A stretch of 39,978 bases of DNA from Halomonas campaniensis (GCF_014193375.1 NZ_JACHZF010000029.1:1-39978); one strand, 5' to 3'. Shown: positions 10,286-18,679, numbered from the stretch's first letter. The notes: generated from the letters alone by a model not told the origin. A program made the numbers and translations.

Positions 10286-10497
10286 CGCTTTCACTCCCCT
10301 GCTCCCTGCAGTCTCTGCTGCCGTTGTCGCCCTGCCAGTACCAGCCAATCGATACGCCGGGTATGGCACTAACCATTGTTAGCTTCTAGAATGCCCGAGG
10401 TTACATCCTTTCACAGGATCTTACATCAGGGTAGTCGGCTTTCGCCGCCAGCCCAACCCGCAGGCCCCGCCTGCCCCACCATGCAATGGAGCGCATG
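10286..10497. other. Divergent promoter region
   Basis: This interval separates the small exported-protein gene (minus) from the beta-barrel gene (plus). TTACATC occurs twice, at 10401-10407 and 10421-10427, exactly 20 bp apart, which could be a direct-repeat regulator site. A TAGAAT hexamer at 10387-10392 is a possible -10 for the plus-strand gene. Neither is firm. Confidence 0.35.
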
Positions 10498-11118
10498 ATG
10501 AAACGTCTGATCGCCACCGCCGCCCTGGCCACCCTGGTCGCCACCCCCGCCCTTGCCCAGAGCTATCCCGGCGTGCCGGACGAGGGCGTCTACCTGGGTA
10601 CCGCTCTCGGGCAGTCCAAGCTGAAATTCGACATGGGTGGATTCTATCGCGACCTCGGCTACCCCAATGTCAGTTCCGACGACACCGACACTGCCTTCAA
10701 GCTGTTTGCCGGCTATCAGTTCAACCCCAACTTCGCCGTGGAAGCCAGCTACGTGGACTTCGGCGACTTCACCGCTAGCTCTTCGGCACCCGGCTACTCT
10801 GGAGAAGCCAAGCTGAGCATGGATGGCTTCACAGCGGCTCTGGTCGGTAAGCTCCCTATCCAGGATGGCTTCAGTGTCTTCGGCAAGCTGGGCCTGATCG
10901 CCTGGGATGCCGATCTCAATGAAAGCGAGCAATTCATGGGGCAGTCCGGCTCAGCAAGTTATGGAGAAGATGGTACTGATCCATACTACGGCATCGGCGC
11001 AGAGTACGTGGTCAATCAGGTCATGATGCGCCTGGAGTTCGAGCGCTACGATATCAGCGAGAGCGGCGAGGACTTAGAGATCGACCTGATCTCCGCCAGC
11101 ATCGGCTACCGCTTCTGA
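10498..11118 (+). CDS. Outer-membrane beta-barrel protein (OmpA-like 8-strand barrel)
   Basis: A 206-residue protein with a signal peptide (MKRLIATAALATLVATPALA-QS) and alternating hydrophobic strands: GVYLGTALGQSKLKF, AFKLFAGYQFNPNFAVEASYVDF, FTAALVGKLPI, FSVFGKLGLIAW, YYGIGAEYVV, VMMRLEFERYDI and LISASIGYRF. The last residue is Phe, as needed for BAM-dependent insertion. There is no C-terminal OmpA peptidoglycan-binding domain. Of three nearby ATGs, the one at 10498 has GGAG at the right distance (6 nt). Codon use across 10780-11090 looks less GC-biased than the neighbours. Its function is unknown; a small porin or adhesin-like barrel is likely. Confidence 0.85.
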   Translation: MKRLIATAALATLVATPALAQSYPGVPDEGVYLGTALGQSKLKFDMGGFYRDLGYPNVSSDDTDTAFKLFAGYQFNPNFAVEASYVDFGDFTASSSAPGYSGEAKLSMDGFTAALVGKLPIQDGFSVFGKLGLIAWDADLNESEQFMGQSGSASYGEDGTDPYYGIGAEYVVNQVMMRLEFERYDISESGEDLEIDLISASIGYRF

Positions 11119-11139
11119 GCCAACGCCACTGCCCTGCCG

Positions 11140-11170
11140 CCGCCCCGCCCTCGCGCGGGGCGGTTGCGTT
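11140..11170 (+). terminator. Terminator after the beta-barrel gene
   Basis: CCGCCCCGC (11140-11148) pairs with GCGGGGCGG (11155-11163) around a 6-nt loop and is followed by TTGCGTT, 21 nt after the stop codon. Confidence 0.7.
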
Positions 11171-11221
11171 ACGGGATGGGCGGCGCCAAGATGGCGCGTT
11201 TTCGCCGCCCGCAGGACTGTC

Positions 11222-12595
11222 GTGAACCGCTCCACCCCCGACGCCGCCCGCCCCGAGGCCGCCCGCCGGCGAATCCTGGCGCTGGCCTGGCCGATCATCC
11301 TCTCCAATATCACCGTGCCCCTGCTGGGGCTGGTGGATACCGCCGTGGTGGGCCACCTGCCGGACTCCCGCTACCTGGCCGCGGTGACCCTGGGCGCCAC
11401 CCTGTTCAGCTTCCTCTACTGGGGGTTCGGCTTCCTGCGCATGGGCACCACCGGGCTGACCTCCCAGGCGGTGGGCCGCGAGAACGACGGCGAGGTGCGC
11501 AACCTGCTGGGCCAGTCGCTGCTGCTGGCGGCCGGCATCGGCGCGATGCTGATCCTGCTCTCCCGCCCGCTGATCGCGCTGGGCCTGTGGCTGCTCGACG
11601 GCAGCGAGGTGGCCACGGCCCTGGCCGCCGAGTATGCCCAGATCCGCATCCTCTCGGCCCCGGCGGTGCTGGCCAACTACGCCATCCTCGGCTGGTTCCT
11701 GGGCCAGCAGAACGCCCGGGTGACGCTGGCCATCCTGGTGCTGACCAACGGGGTCAATATCGCCCTCGACCTGCTCTTCGTGGTGGGGCTGGGCATGACC
11801 AGCGACGGCGTGGCCTGGGCCACGGTGATCGCGGACTATACCGCCCTGGCCTTCGGCCTCTGGCTGGTGTCGCGCCAGTTGAAACTGCTCGAGGGCCGCT
11901 TCCTGCGCGAACGGCTGCTGCGGCTCACCGCCTACGCCGAGCTGTTCTCGGTCAATGCCAACCTCTTCGTGCGTACCCTGGGGCTGCTGTTCGCCATGGC
12001 CTTCTTCACCTCCCGCGGCGCGGCGCAGGGCGACACCGTGCTCGCCGCCAACGCCGTGCTGCTGCAGTTCATCATGCTGACCAGCTACGCCCTGGACGGC
12101 TTCGCCCATGCCGCCGAGGCGATCACCGGTCGCGCCGTGGGCCGCCGCCGCTGGGACGAGTTCGGCCAGGCGGTGCGCAGCGCGGCCGGCTTCTCGCTGC
12201 TCACCGCCGGGGCGGCCTCGCTGGCCTTCGCCCTGGGCGGCGAGTGGTTGATCGCCCTGCTCACCGGCCTGCCGGAGGTGCGCGCCACCGCCGCCGACTA
12301 CCTGCCCTGGATGGTGGCGATGCCGCTGATCGCGGTGTGGAGCTACCTGCTGGATGGGGTCTTCATCGGCGCCACCGCGATCCGCGAGATGCGCAACAGC
12401 ATCTTCGCCGGACTGGCCGCCTACCTGCCCGCCTGGTGGCTGCTGCAGGCCATGCTGCCCCCGGCGCTGGAGAACCACGGCCTGTGGCTGGCCTTCCTGC
12501 TCTTCGCCGTGGTGCGCTCGGCGGTGCTGGGCGCCTACTACCGGCACCATCGCCGCCACCGCTGGTGCCCGAATCCCGCCTCGCCATCGCCATGA
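11222..12595 (+). CDS. MATE family efflux transporter (DinF-like)
   Basis: A 457-residue inner-membrane protein with 12 predicted helices, of the multidrug and toxic compound extrusion family. The N-terminal ALAWPIILSNITVPLLGLVDTAVVGHL is the DinF-branch signature, and LAAVTLGATLFSFLYWGFGFLRMGTTGL follows. It starts at GTG 11222 with AGGA 5 nt upstream. It probably exports cationic drugs or metabolites with Na+ or H+. The substrate cannot be read from sequence. It forms its own unit between the barrel-gene terminator and atoE. Confidence 0.92.
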   Translation: MNRSTPDAARPEAARRRILALAWPIILSNITVPLLGLVDTAVVGHLPDSRYLAAVTLGATLFSFLYWGFGFLRMGTTGLTSQAVGRENDGEVRNLLGQSLLLAAGIGAMLILLSRPLIALGLWLLDGSEVATALAAEYAQIRILSAPAVLANYAILGWFLGQQNARVTLAILVLTNGVNIALDLLFVVGLGMTSDGVAWATVIADYTALAFGLWLVSRQLKLLEGRFLRERLLRLTAYAELFSVNANLFVRTLGLLFAMAFFTSRGAAQGDTVLAANAVLLQFIMLTSYALDGFAHAAEAITGRAVGRRRWDEFGQAVRSAAGFSLLTAGAASLAFALGGEWLIALLTGLPEVRATAADYLPWMVAMPLIAVWSYLLDGVFIGATAIREMRNSIFAGLAAYLPAWWLLQAMLPPALENHGLWLAFLLFAVVRSAVLGAYYRHHRRHRWCPNPASPSP

Positions 12596-12704
12596 CAGGC
12601 CGCCCCGGGGGCCCGAACGTTGAGGCAAGGGTGGCGCAACTGCCTGTCACTGCGCTACTTTCTGTGTGACACGCCAATATCGATAACAGAAGAAGGGAAC
12701 CCCC

Positions 12705-14015
12705 ATGCTCAAGGCCCTGTCGAGACCGGCCGTCAAGCTGGTCGAACGCTACCTGCCCGACCCCTACATCTTCGTGCTGCTGCTGACCATCATCGCCGCG
12801 GCCGCCGCCATCGCCGTGGAGCGCCAGACCCCGCTGGCGGTGATGCGCATGTGGGGCGACGGCTTCTGGAACCTGCTGACCTTCTCCATGCAGATGCTGC
12901 TGGTGCTGGTCACCGGTTTCATGCTGGCCAGCTCGCCGCCGGTGAAGAAGCTGCTGCAGCGCCTGGCCGCCCTGGCCAAGGGGCCCGGCGGCGCCATCCT
13001 GCTGGTGACCTATGTCTCGCTGGCCGCCAGCTGGATCAACTGGGGCTTCGGCCTGGTGGTGGGGGCGCTGTTCGCCAAGGAGCTCGCCCGCCTGGTGCGC
13101 GTGGACTACCGCCTGCTGGTGGCCAGCGCCTACTCCGGCTTCGTGGTCTGGCACGGCGGCCTGGCCGGCTCCATCCCGCTGACCATCGCCACCGACGGCC
13201 ACTTCAGCGCCGACCAGATCGGCGTGATCGGCACCGGCTCGACCATCTTCGCCTTCTTCAACCTGGCCATCGTGGCCTGCCTGTTCATCAGCATTCCGCT
13301 GGTCAACCGGCTGATGCTCCCCGACGACAAGGAGAGCGTCTACGTCGACCCCAAGCTGCTGGGCGATGACGAGGAGACCCGGGTGCGTATCACCCGGCCG
13401 GCCGAGCGGCTCGAGAACAGCGTGACCCTCGCCTGGCTGGTCGGCATCCCCGGGCTGCTCTTCCTCCTCGACCACTTCCTGCTGCGCGGCGGCGGCCTCA
13501 ACCTGAACATCGTCAACTTCCTGTTCCTGTTCCTGGCCATCGTGCTGCACCGCACCCCGCGCAGCCTGCTCGAGAGCCTCAACGAGGCGATCAAGGGCGG
13601 CGCCGGCATCGTCATCCAGTTCCCCTTCTACGCCGGGATCATGGCGATCATGGTGCAGTCCGGCCTCGCGGCCACCATGTCCGAGGCGCTGGTCTCCTTC
13701 GCCACCGAGACCTCGCTGCCCTTCTGGTCCTTCCTCAGCGCCGGCATCGTCAACCTCTTCGTCCCCTCCGGCGGCGGCCAGTGGGCCGTGCAGGCGCCGG
13801 TCATGCTGCCCGCCGCCGAGGCGCTGGGCGTGGACGTGTCGCGGGTGGCCATGTCGGTGGCCTGGGGCGACGCCTGGACCAACCTGCTGCAGCCGTTCTG
13901 GGCGCTGCCGGTGCTGGCCATCGCCGGCCTCAAGGCCAAGGACATCATGGGCTTCTGCCTGATCCAGCTGTTCATCACCGGGGCGATCATCTCGGTGGGC
14001 CTCACCTGGTTCTGA
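12705..14015 (+). CDS. atoE: Short-chain fatty acid transporter, AtoE family
   Basis: A 436-residue membrane protein with about 11-12 hydrophobic segments. Features typical of AtoE are LVERYLPDPYIFVLLLTI near the start, WINWGFGLVVGALFAKELAR, SGFVVWHGGLAGSIPLTIAT, and the FVPSGGGQWAVQAPVMLPAAEALG segment near residue 350. The family imports acetoacetate, butyrate or related short-chain acids. In E. coli atoE sits with CoA-transferase genes, which are absent here, although a hotdog thioesterase lies 500 bp downstream. The ribosome-binding site GAAGGGAA precedes the ATG. Confidence 0.87.
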   Translation: MLKALSRPAVKLVERYLPDPYIFVLLLTIIAAAAAIAVERQTPLAVMRMWGDGFWNLLTFSMQMLLVLVTGFMLASSPPVKKLLQRLAALAKGPGGAILLVTYVSLAASWINWGFGLVVGALFAKELARLVRVDYRLLVASAYSGFVVWHGGLAGSIPLTIATDGHFSADQIGVIGTGSTIFAFFNLAIVACLFISIPLVNRLMLPDDKESVYVDPKLLGDDEETRVRITRPAERLENSVTLAWLVGIPGLLFLLDHFLLRGGGLNLNIVNFLFLFLAIVLHRTPRSLLESLNEAIKGGAGIVIQFPFYAGIMAIMVQSGLAATMSEALVSFATETSLPFWSFLSAGIVNLFVPSGGGQWAVQAPVMLPAAEALGVDVSRVAMSVAWGDAWTNLLQPFWALPVLAIAGLKAKDIMGFCLIQLFITGAIISVGLTWF

Positions 14016-14032
14016 GCCCCGCCCTGCCCCCG

Positions 14033-14061
14033 AGGATCCCCGGCCCGGCGCCGGGGATCCT
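14033..14061 (+). terminator. Terminator after atoE
   Basis: AGGATCCCCGGC (14033-14044) pairs perfectly with GCCGGGGATCCT (14050-14061) around CCGGC, 18 nt past the stop codon. The T-tract is weak (TGTT). Confidence 0.65.
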
Positions 14062-14100
14062 GTTCCACGGGCCGCCGGCCCGCCCGACGGGAGCCCGCCG

Positions 14101-14490
14101 ATGTCGCTCTTCCTCGCCGTGATCACGACCGTCACCCTGGTCATCGAGACGCTGGGGGTGATGATCATCGTCGCGGGCTTTGCCATCGCGACCTGGCGCT
14201 TCCTCAAGCACCGCAACTTCTACGACAACCGCAACGCCTACCTGGAGTATCGCCACGGCATCGGACGCTCGATCCTGCTGGGGCTGGACTTCCTGATCGC
14301 CGGTGACCTGATCAAGACGGTGATCGTCATGAACAGCGGCGAGCACGTGGCCACCCTGGCCGCCGTGGTGCTGATCCGCGCCTTTCTCGGCTTCACCCTC
14401 CATGTGGAGGTGGAAGGCCACTGGCCATGGCGTCCCCCCCACCCACCCCAGCGGCGCCGCAGTCACGACGATGAGCCCGGCGACGCCTGA
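14101..14490 (+). CDS. DUF1622 family membrane protein
   Basis: A 129-residue protein with three hydrophobic segments: about 4-30 (LAVITTVTLVIETLGVMIIVAGFAIA), 58-80 and 83-98. The core pattern ETLGVMIIVAG ... GRSILLGLDFLIAGDLIKTVIV matches DUF1622, a widespread inner-membrane family of unknown function. The C-terminal tail (PWRPPHPPQRRRSHDDE) is charged and probably cytoplasmic. GGGAG precedes the ATG. The thioesterase gene follows after 25 bp, so the two probably form an operon. Confidence 0.85.
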   Translation: MSLFLAVITTVTLVIETLGVMIIVAGFAIATWRFLKHRNFYDNRNAYLEYRHGIGRSILLGLDFLIAGDLIKTVIVMNSGEHVATLAAVVLIRAFLGFTLHVEVEGHWPWRPPHPPQRRRSHDDEPGDA

Positions 14491-14515
14491 GCCCCCTGCC
14501 ACGAGGACCCCGCCC

Positions 14516-15019
14516 ATGGAAGAGACTGCCCTGCCCGGTCAGCACGAGCTGAGCATGACCGTCCTGATGACTCCCGACATGGCCAACTTCAGCGGCAAGG
14601 TGCATGGCGGTGCCATCCTCAAGAAGCTCGACGAGGTGGCCTACGCCTGTGCCAGCCGCTATGCCGGCCACTACGTGGTGACCCTCTCCGTGGATCAGGT
14701 GCTGTTCAAGCAGCCGATCCACGTCGGCGAGCTGGTCACCTTCCTGGCCAGCGTCAACCACGTGGGTCGCTCCTCCATGGAGGTCGGCATCAAGGTGGTC
14801 GCCGAGGACATCCGCCACAAGGTGATCCGCCACACCAACAGCTGCTACCTGACCATGGTGGCGGTGGACGACGACGGCAGGCCGGCGCCGGTGCCCCCGC
14901 TGGCGCTGACGACCCGGCTGCAGAAGCTGCGCTTCGAGAAGGCGGCCCTGCGCAAGAAGCTGCGCAAGCAGGCCGAGGAGGAGGAACGCCGCACCCAGGC
15001 CGAGCACGGCGTGGAGTGA
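14516..15019 (+). CDS. Acyl-CoA thioesterase, hotdog fold (YciA/BACH-like)
   Basis: A 167-residue cytoplasmic hydrolase that releases CoA from acyl-CoA. The hotdog signature is MANFSGKVHGGAILKKLDE (about residues 21-39), with LSVDQVLFKQPIHVGELV near 60-77. A charged C-terminal helix (KAALRKKLRKQAEEEERRTQ) extends beyond the core. The ATG at 14516 follows ACGAGGA. An upstream in-frame ATG at 14402 would lie inside the DUF1622 gene. The stop is only 6 bp from the convergent lipoprotein gene. Chain-length specificity is not predictable. Confidence 0.9.
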   Translation: MEETALPGQHELSMTVLMTPDMANFSGKVHGGAILKKLDEVAYACASRYAGHYVVTLSVDQVLFKQPIHVGELVTFLASVNHVGRSSMEVGIKVVAEDIRHKVIRHTNSCYLTMVAVDDDGRPAPVPPLALTTRLQKLRFEKAALRKKLRKQAEEEERRTQAEHGVE

Positions 15020-15025
15020 GGAGTG

Positions 15026-15349
15026 TCAGCCGCAGCCGATCTCGGTGATGACATCGTCCTCGTCCAGGCGGACGTTGATGCGGTCGCTGCGATAGTCGAG
15101 GGTGACCGCCTGGCCGGGGCGGATGACGCGCAGGCTCGCCGCCCGGCTCTCCCGCTGGATCGACTCGCCCAGCGCCTCGCTGTACTCGCGCCCGACCCGG
15201 TCCTGCACGCGCTCCGCCCCGCAGGCGGCACTCGTCTCGACCCGGGGCGGCGGCGGCGCCGGCTCATGAGGCGGAGTGGATGACAGGCCGGCACAGCCGG
15301 CCAGCATCAGACCGGCAGCGACGGCAGTGGTAAACAACCTGAGGGGCAT
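15026..15349 (-). CDS. I78-family peptidase inhibitor-like lipoprotein
   Basis: A 107-residue protein with lipobox LMLAGC (Cys19), a proline-rich linker (PPHEPAPPPPR) and a C-terminal domain. The domain pattern (LRVIRPGQAVTLDYRSDRINVRLDEDDVITEIGCG) matches inhibitor family I78, the Aspergillus elastase inhibitor fold also called the Elastin-type or potato-inhibitor-like family. Two cysteines (in AACGAE and IGCG) could form a disulfide. It would be anchored in the outer membrane and face the periplasm, where an inhibitory role against serine proteases is plausible but not shown for the bacterial members. Confidence 0.8.
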   Translation of the reverse strand: MPLRLFTTAVAAGLMLAGCAGLSSTPPHEPAPPPPRVETSAACGAERVQDRVGREYSEALGESIQRESRAASLRVIRPGQAVTLDYRSDRINVRLDEDDVITEIGCG

Positions 15350-15370
15350 GGCCTTCTCCTCTTCCTTGAT

Positions 15371-15403
15371 GAAAAGGCCGGAGCGGGGAACCCGCTCCGG
15401 CCT
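15371..15403 (-). terminator. Terminator after the entericidin gene
   Basis: AGGCCGGAGCGGG (15375-15387) pairs perfectly with CCCGCTCCGGCCT (15391-15403) around a 3-nt loop. Read on the minus strand the stem is followed by TTTTC. It lies 22 nt past the entericidin stop. Confidence 0.8.
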
Positions 15404-15424
15404 GTGGCAGTTCCTTGCAACGGA

Positions 15425-15556
15425 TCAGTCGGTGGAACGCTGGATCGCTTCCCCGCCCTGCTCGATGTCCTCGCCGACACCACGCCAGGTGTTGCAGCCA
15501 GAAAGCAGCGAGAGGGTGAACAGCGACAGCAGCACGATGGCCATGGTGCGTTTCAT
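15425..15556 (-). CDS. Entericidin A/B family lipoprotein
   Basis: A 43-residue protein: a signal sequence (MKRTMAIVLLSLFTLSLLSG), lipobox cysteine at 21, then NTWRGVGEDIEQGGEAIQRSTD. This is the typical entericidin pattern NT.xGxGxDIxxGGxAI. Family members are small cell-envelope lipoproteins first described as a bacteriolytic toxin/antidote pair in E. coli. A single copy here is more likely a general envelope-stress protein. AAGGAGG lies 7 nt before the ATG, so the upstream in-frame ATG at 15619 is not needed. The transcript ends at the hairpin 15375-15403. Confidence 0.92.
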   Translation of the reverse strand: MKRTMAIVLLSLFTLSLLSGCNTWRGVGEDIEQGGEAIQRSTD

Positions 15557-15628
15557 TGAGTTGCCTCCTTGCCGGTGGATCTTGGATACCCATATGCAAT
15601 CTAGCACTACCGGCGGCACTCTGCCGCG

Positions 15629-16375
15629 CTATCCCAGCAGCAGCCGCAGGATAATCGCAGCGATCACCGCGACGGTGAGCCACTTCACCACGAAGGCCCC
15701 CCGCGGGCTCATGTTGACCTTCACCGCCAGCCAGGCGCCCAGCATGCTGCCGCCGGCCAGCACCAGGCCATAGCCCCAGCGCACCTGGTCGTTGACCAGG
15801 AACAGGGCCAGGGCCGGCAGGGTGTAGACCAGGATGATCAGCACCTTGAAGACGTTCACCTGGGCCAGGTCGATCTTGAGCATGCGGTAGAGCACCACCA
15901 GGAACAGCACGCCCACCCCGACCTGGATGAAGCCGCCGTAGAGGCCGATGGCGAACATCGCCAGGGTAACCGTCGGCGTGAGGCGCTCCGCCGTGAGCGG
16001 GCGGGTCTCCAGTCGCGGCTGGGGCAGCAGCATCAGCACCGCCGACCCCGCCATCACCGCGATCAGGATCGCCTCGAAGAGGGCATCGCCGGTCTGCAGG
16101 GCCAGCCAGGCCCCGATCAGCGAGCCGACCACCGCCGGCACCGAGAGCCGCAGCGACAGCGCCACATGGCGGGCACCGGCGCGGAAGAAGCTGGTCACCG
16201 CGGAGAGGCTCTGCAGCACGATGGAGACGCGGTTGGTGCCGTTGGCCTCCTGGGCCGGCAGGCCCAGGAACATCAGCAGCGGCAGGGTCAGCATCGAGCC
16301 GCCCGCCGAGAGCACGTTGATGAAGCCGGCCACGGTGCCGATCGCCAGCAGGGCGAGCGCTTCGAGCAGGGTCAT
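15629..16375 (-). CDS. TSUP family permease (TauE/SafE)
   Basis: A 248-residue inner-membrane protein with eight predicted helices. The duplicated TauE/SafE signatures are present: IGTVAGFINVLSAGGSMLTLPLLMFLGLPAQEANGTNR at the N-terminus, and AIGLYGGFIQVGVGVLFLVVLYRMLKIDLAQVNVFKVL in the second half. The family moves small anions such as sulfite or sulfonates. The ATG at 16375 has AAGGAT upstream; a 55-residue extension from 16540 is unlikely. A minus-strand TATGCT near 16409-16414 is a possible -10, divergent from the HIT gene. Confidence 0.92.
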   Translation of the reverse strand: MTLLEALALLAIGTVAGFINVLSAGGSMLTLPLLMFLGLPAQEANGTNRVSIVLQSLSAVTSFFRAGARHVALSLRLSVPAVVGSLIGAWLALQTGDALFEAILIAVMAGSAVLMLLPQPRLETRPLTAERLTPTVTLAMFAIGLYGGFIQVGVGVLFLVVLYRMLKIDLAQVNVFKVLIILVYTLPALALFLVNDQVRWGYGLVLAGGSMLGAWLAVKVNMSPRGAFVVKWLTVAVIAAIILRLLLG

Positions 16376-16499
16376 GCGGGCATCCTTGTCCTCCGATGGC
16401 AGGCCGCACAGCATAATCCCCCCGCCACGAGGGGGAAACTCGCCGGGCGTTGTGTGCCATGATGCCGACAGGAAAGCGCCACGCGAGAGGAGACCGCCC

Positions 16500-16949
16500 A
16501 TGGCCGATTTCGAAACGGACGCCCGCCTGGTGGCAGACACCTACCCGGTGACCGAGCTGCCGCTCTGCCAGCTGCGGCTGATGAACGACACCCGCTACCC
16601 CTGGCTGGTGCTGGTGCCGCGCCGCCACGGTGCGAGCGAGGTCTTCGATCTCGACGAGGACGAGCAGCAGCAGCTGTGGCGGGAGGGAACGGCGGTGGGG
16701 CGCGTGCTCAAGGCGGTGATGGGGGGCGACAAGCTCAATATCGCCACCCTGGGCAACGTGGTGGCCCAGCTGCACCTGCACGTGATCGTGCGACGCCGGG
16801 GTGACGATGCCTGGCCGGGGCCGGTATGGGGCCAGGGCGAAGCGATCCCCTATGACATGGACGCCCTGGTCGAGATGCGCGACCGCCTGCTGGCCGAGGT
16901 GGAGGGACTGGACCTCGAACCGGCGCCGGCTCAGCCGCCGAAGGGGTGA
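16500..16949 (+). CDS. HIT domain protein
   Basis: A 149-residue histidine-triad nucleotide hydrolase or transferase. The catalytic motif is QLHLHVIVRR at residues 90-99: His92 and His94 are kept, but the first histidine of HxHxH is Gln90. This Q variant is common in a proteobacterial group whose members continue with a DxAWPGPVWG segment, seen here as DDAWPGPVWGQGE. The physiological substrate of this group is unknown. GAGAGGAGA precedes the ATG. The last 19 bp overlap the 3' end of the convergent metal-exporter gene. Confidence 0.9.
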   Translation: MADFETDARLVADTYPVTELPLCQLRLMNDTRYPWLVLVPRRHGASEVFDLDEDEQQQLWREGTAVGRVLKAVMGGDKLNIATLGNVVAQLHLHVIVRRRGDDAWPGPVWGQGEAIPYDMDALVEMRDRLLAEVEGLDLEPAPAQPPKG

Positions 16950-17968
16950 CCCGCCGGGGCCGACTGGGCGGGCGCGCCGCGCGAGGGCGGCTCGCCCAGC
17001 AGCGGTGCGCCCGCCGGCTGGCTGACGCCGGTCAGGGTCAGCGACACCCCCAGGGCCATGATGGCCAGCCCGCCCGCCAGGGCGGCCCAGCCGAGCAGTC
17101 GACCGGCGCGGCGCGCCTGGCGCTGGCCGGCCAGCCGACGCTCCGCCCAGCCGCGGGCGACCACGCTGGCCAGGGCCAGGGCCGAGACGGTTAGCGCGGT
17201 ACCCAGCGACATCACCAGCACCGCCGCCACCCCCACCGCGAAGTTGCCGAGCAGGCTGGCCGCCCCCAGCAGCAGCACCCCCCCGCTGCAGGGGCGGATG
17301 CCGATGGCCACCACCGTGGCCAGCGCGGTGCGCCACTCCCCGGCCTGCTGCGGGTCCACGTGGTGGTGCCCCCCGCAGCAGGCCGCATCATGGTCATGAT
17401 CATGGACAGGGGCCCCATGGGGGTGATGCGCCTCGCCCGCGGTGGCCCCTGCCACGGCCGAGGTGGCGCGCAGCTGGCGGATGGCCCTCAGGCAGAGCCA
17501 GGCCCCCACCAGGGTCACCATGAGGAAGCTCGCCTGCTCCACCCAGGCCACGCTGCCCATGGCCTGGCGGGTCAGCCAGCCCAGGCCGTGCACCAGCACC
17601 ACCACCAGGGCGATGGCCACCAGCCCCTGCAGCAGCGAGGCGGCGAAGGAGAGCGCCAGGGCCCGACGCCGCGCGCCGCCCTGGGAGAGCAGGTAGGTGG
17701 TCAGCACCGCCTTGCCGTGGCCGGGGCCGGCGGCATGGAAGACCCCGTAGCCGAAGCTGATGCCGAGCAGGGTCATCCAGGTCGCCGGCGAAGGAGTTCC
17801 GGAGAGCTCGGTGATCGCCAGGGTCAGCGCCCGGTGGAAGTCGCGCTGCCAGGCCACCAGCTGCAGGCTGAGCCCCTGGAGGCCGCCCTGGAACAGCAGC
17901 TGCCAGGCCAGGGCGGCCAGCAGCAGGCCACCGACGAGCCATGCCAGGCGGGTTCGGGTCAGCGGCAT
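16931..17968 (-). CDS. NicO-family nickel/cobalt exporter (RcnA-like)
   Basis: A 345-residue inner-membrane protein. Two metal-transport signatures are visible: FHAAGPGHGKAVL at about residues 77-89 and GIRPCSGGVLLL after the central loop. The loop (about 180-206) is rich in His, Asp and Cys (HHPHG, HDHDHD, CCGGHHH), as in RcnA, and would bind Ni2+ or Co2+. The C-terminal tail is proline- and glycine-rich. Its start overlaps the DUF1007 gene by 10 bp, so the pair is cotranscribed. Metal choice (Ni, Co or another divalent ion) and direction are inferred from the family. Confidence 0.88.
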   Translation of the reverse strand: MPLTRTRLAWLVGGLLLAALAWQLLFQGGLQGLSLQLVAWQRDFHRALTLAITELSGTPSPATWMTLLGISFGYGVFHAAGPGHGKAVLTTYLLSQGGARRRALALSFAASLLQGLVAIALVVVLVHGLGWLTRQAMGSVAWVEQASFLMVTLVGAWLCLRAIRQLRATSAVAGATAGEAHHPHGAPVHDHDHDAACCGGHHHVDPQQAGEWRTALATVVAIGIRPCSGGVLLLGAASLLGNFAVGVAAVLVMSLGTALTVSALALASVVARGWAERRLAGQRQARRAGRLLGWAALAGGLAIMALGVSLTLTGVSQPAGAPLLGEPPSRGAPAQSAPAGHPFGG

Positions 17969-18627
17969 GTCACCTCCCCGGTCTCGGCGAAGTGGCGGCC
18001 GAGCCCGGGCTCGGCCTCGTCGGTGACGTCGAGCATCGCGGCCTCCATCACCTTCGCGGGATCCGGGTCGGCGGGCAGGACATGCGTCTCGCAGTCGAGC
18101 TCGCCGCCCACCGCCAGGGCGTCGTCCGCCGGCGCCCCGTCCTCCTCCTCGTGCACCACCTCGATGTAGTAGGTCGGGTCGAACACCTGGTAGCGCAGCG
18201 TCCGGCCGTCCAGCGCCGTCGGGGTCTCCAGCGGCAGCAGGAAGACGAACTCCACCCGCCCGCCACGCTCCAGCACGGTGTAGTCGTTGACCTCGGCGAA
18301 GGCCAGGGGCTCGCCGTCGAGGCGAAGCTCGGTGAAGTAGCCCTGGTCGACCAGGTTGTTGCGGATCTCGAGGCCGAGCTGGTCGAGGCCTGCCTCGAGG
18401 CCGCCTTCGCCCTCGGCGCGCCCCAGCTCCTCGAGCACCACCAGGCTGTAGAAGGGGTCCATGCGCCAGGACTGGTGCAGCCCGGTGAGGCGCCCCTCGT
18501 CATCCACCACCAGGCGCATGCGCAGGTCGATCCAGCCATGGGGGTGCGCCTGGGCCAGGCCGCTCATGGCCAGGCACAGCAGCAGCGTGGCAGCCAGGGC
18601 GAGGTGGCGTCGCGGGTCATCGAACAT
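17959..18627 (-). CDS. DUF1007 family periplasmic protein
   Basis: A 222-residue exported protein with a signal peptide ending near GLAQA-HPHGWID. The HPHGWID start of the mature chain is the hallmark of DUF1007, and its two N-terminal histidines could bind metal. Middle segments RMDPFYSLVVLEEL and YFTELRLDGEP also fit. The family is repeatedly encoded next to NicO exporters, as here with a 10-bp overlap, which suggests it delivers or captures the metal in the periplasm. I chose the ATG at 18627 (MFDDPRRH), preceded by AGAGAG; a GTG 21 nt upstream is possible. Confidence 0.85.
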   Translation of the reverse strand: MFDDPRRHLALAATLLLCLAMSGLAQAHPHGWIDLRMRLVVDDEGRLTGLHQSWRMDPFYSLVVLEELGRAEGEGGLEAGLDQLGLEIRNNLVDQGYFTELRLDGEPLAFAEVNDYTVLERGGRVEFVFLLPLETPTALDGRTLRYQVFDPTYYIEVVHEEEDGAPADDALAVGGELDCETHVLPADPDPAKVMEAAMLDVTDEAEPGLGRHFAETGEVTCR

Positions 18628-18679
18628 GATCTCTCTCTTGTGCTTCACGCCATGCGAAAAGGTGAGCCGGAACCGGGAC

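Noticed and set aside
12363..14216. Long minus-strand open frame across the MATE-atoE junction
   Set aside because: It crosses two well-supported plus-strand genes and has a His/Gln/Gly-rich shadow translation.
17359..17420. His/Asp-rich stretch taken as a sequence repeat
   Set aside because: It is simply the metal-binding loop of the NicO exporter read on the other strand.
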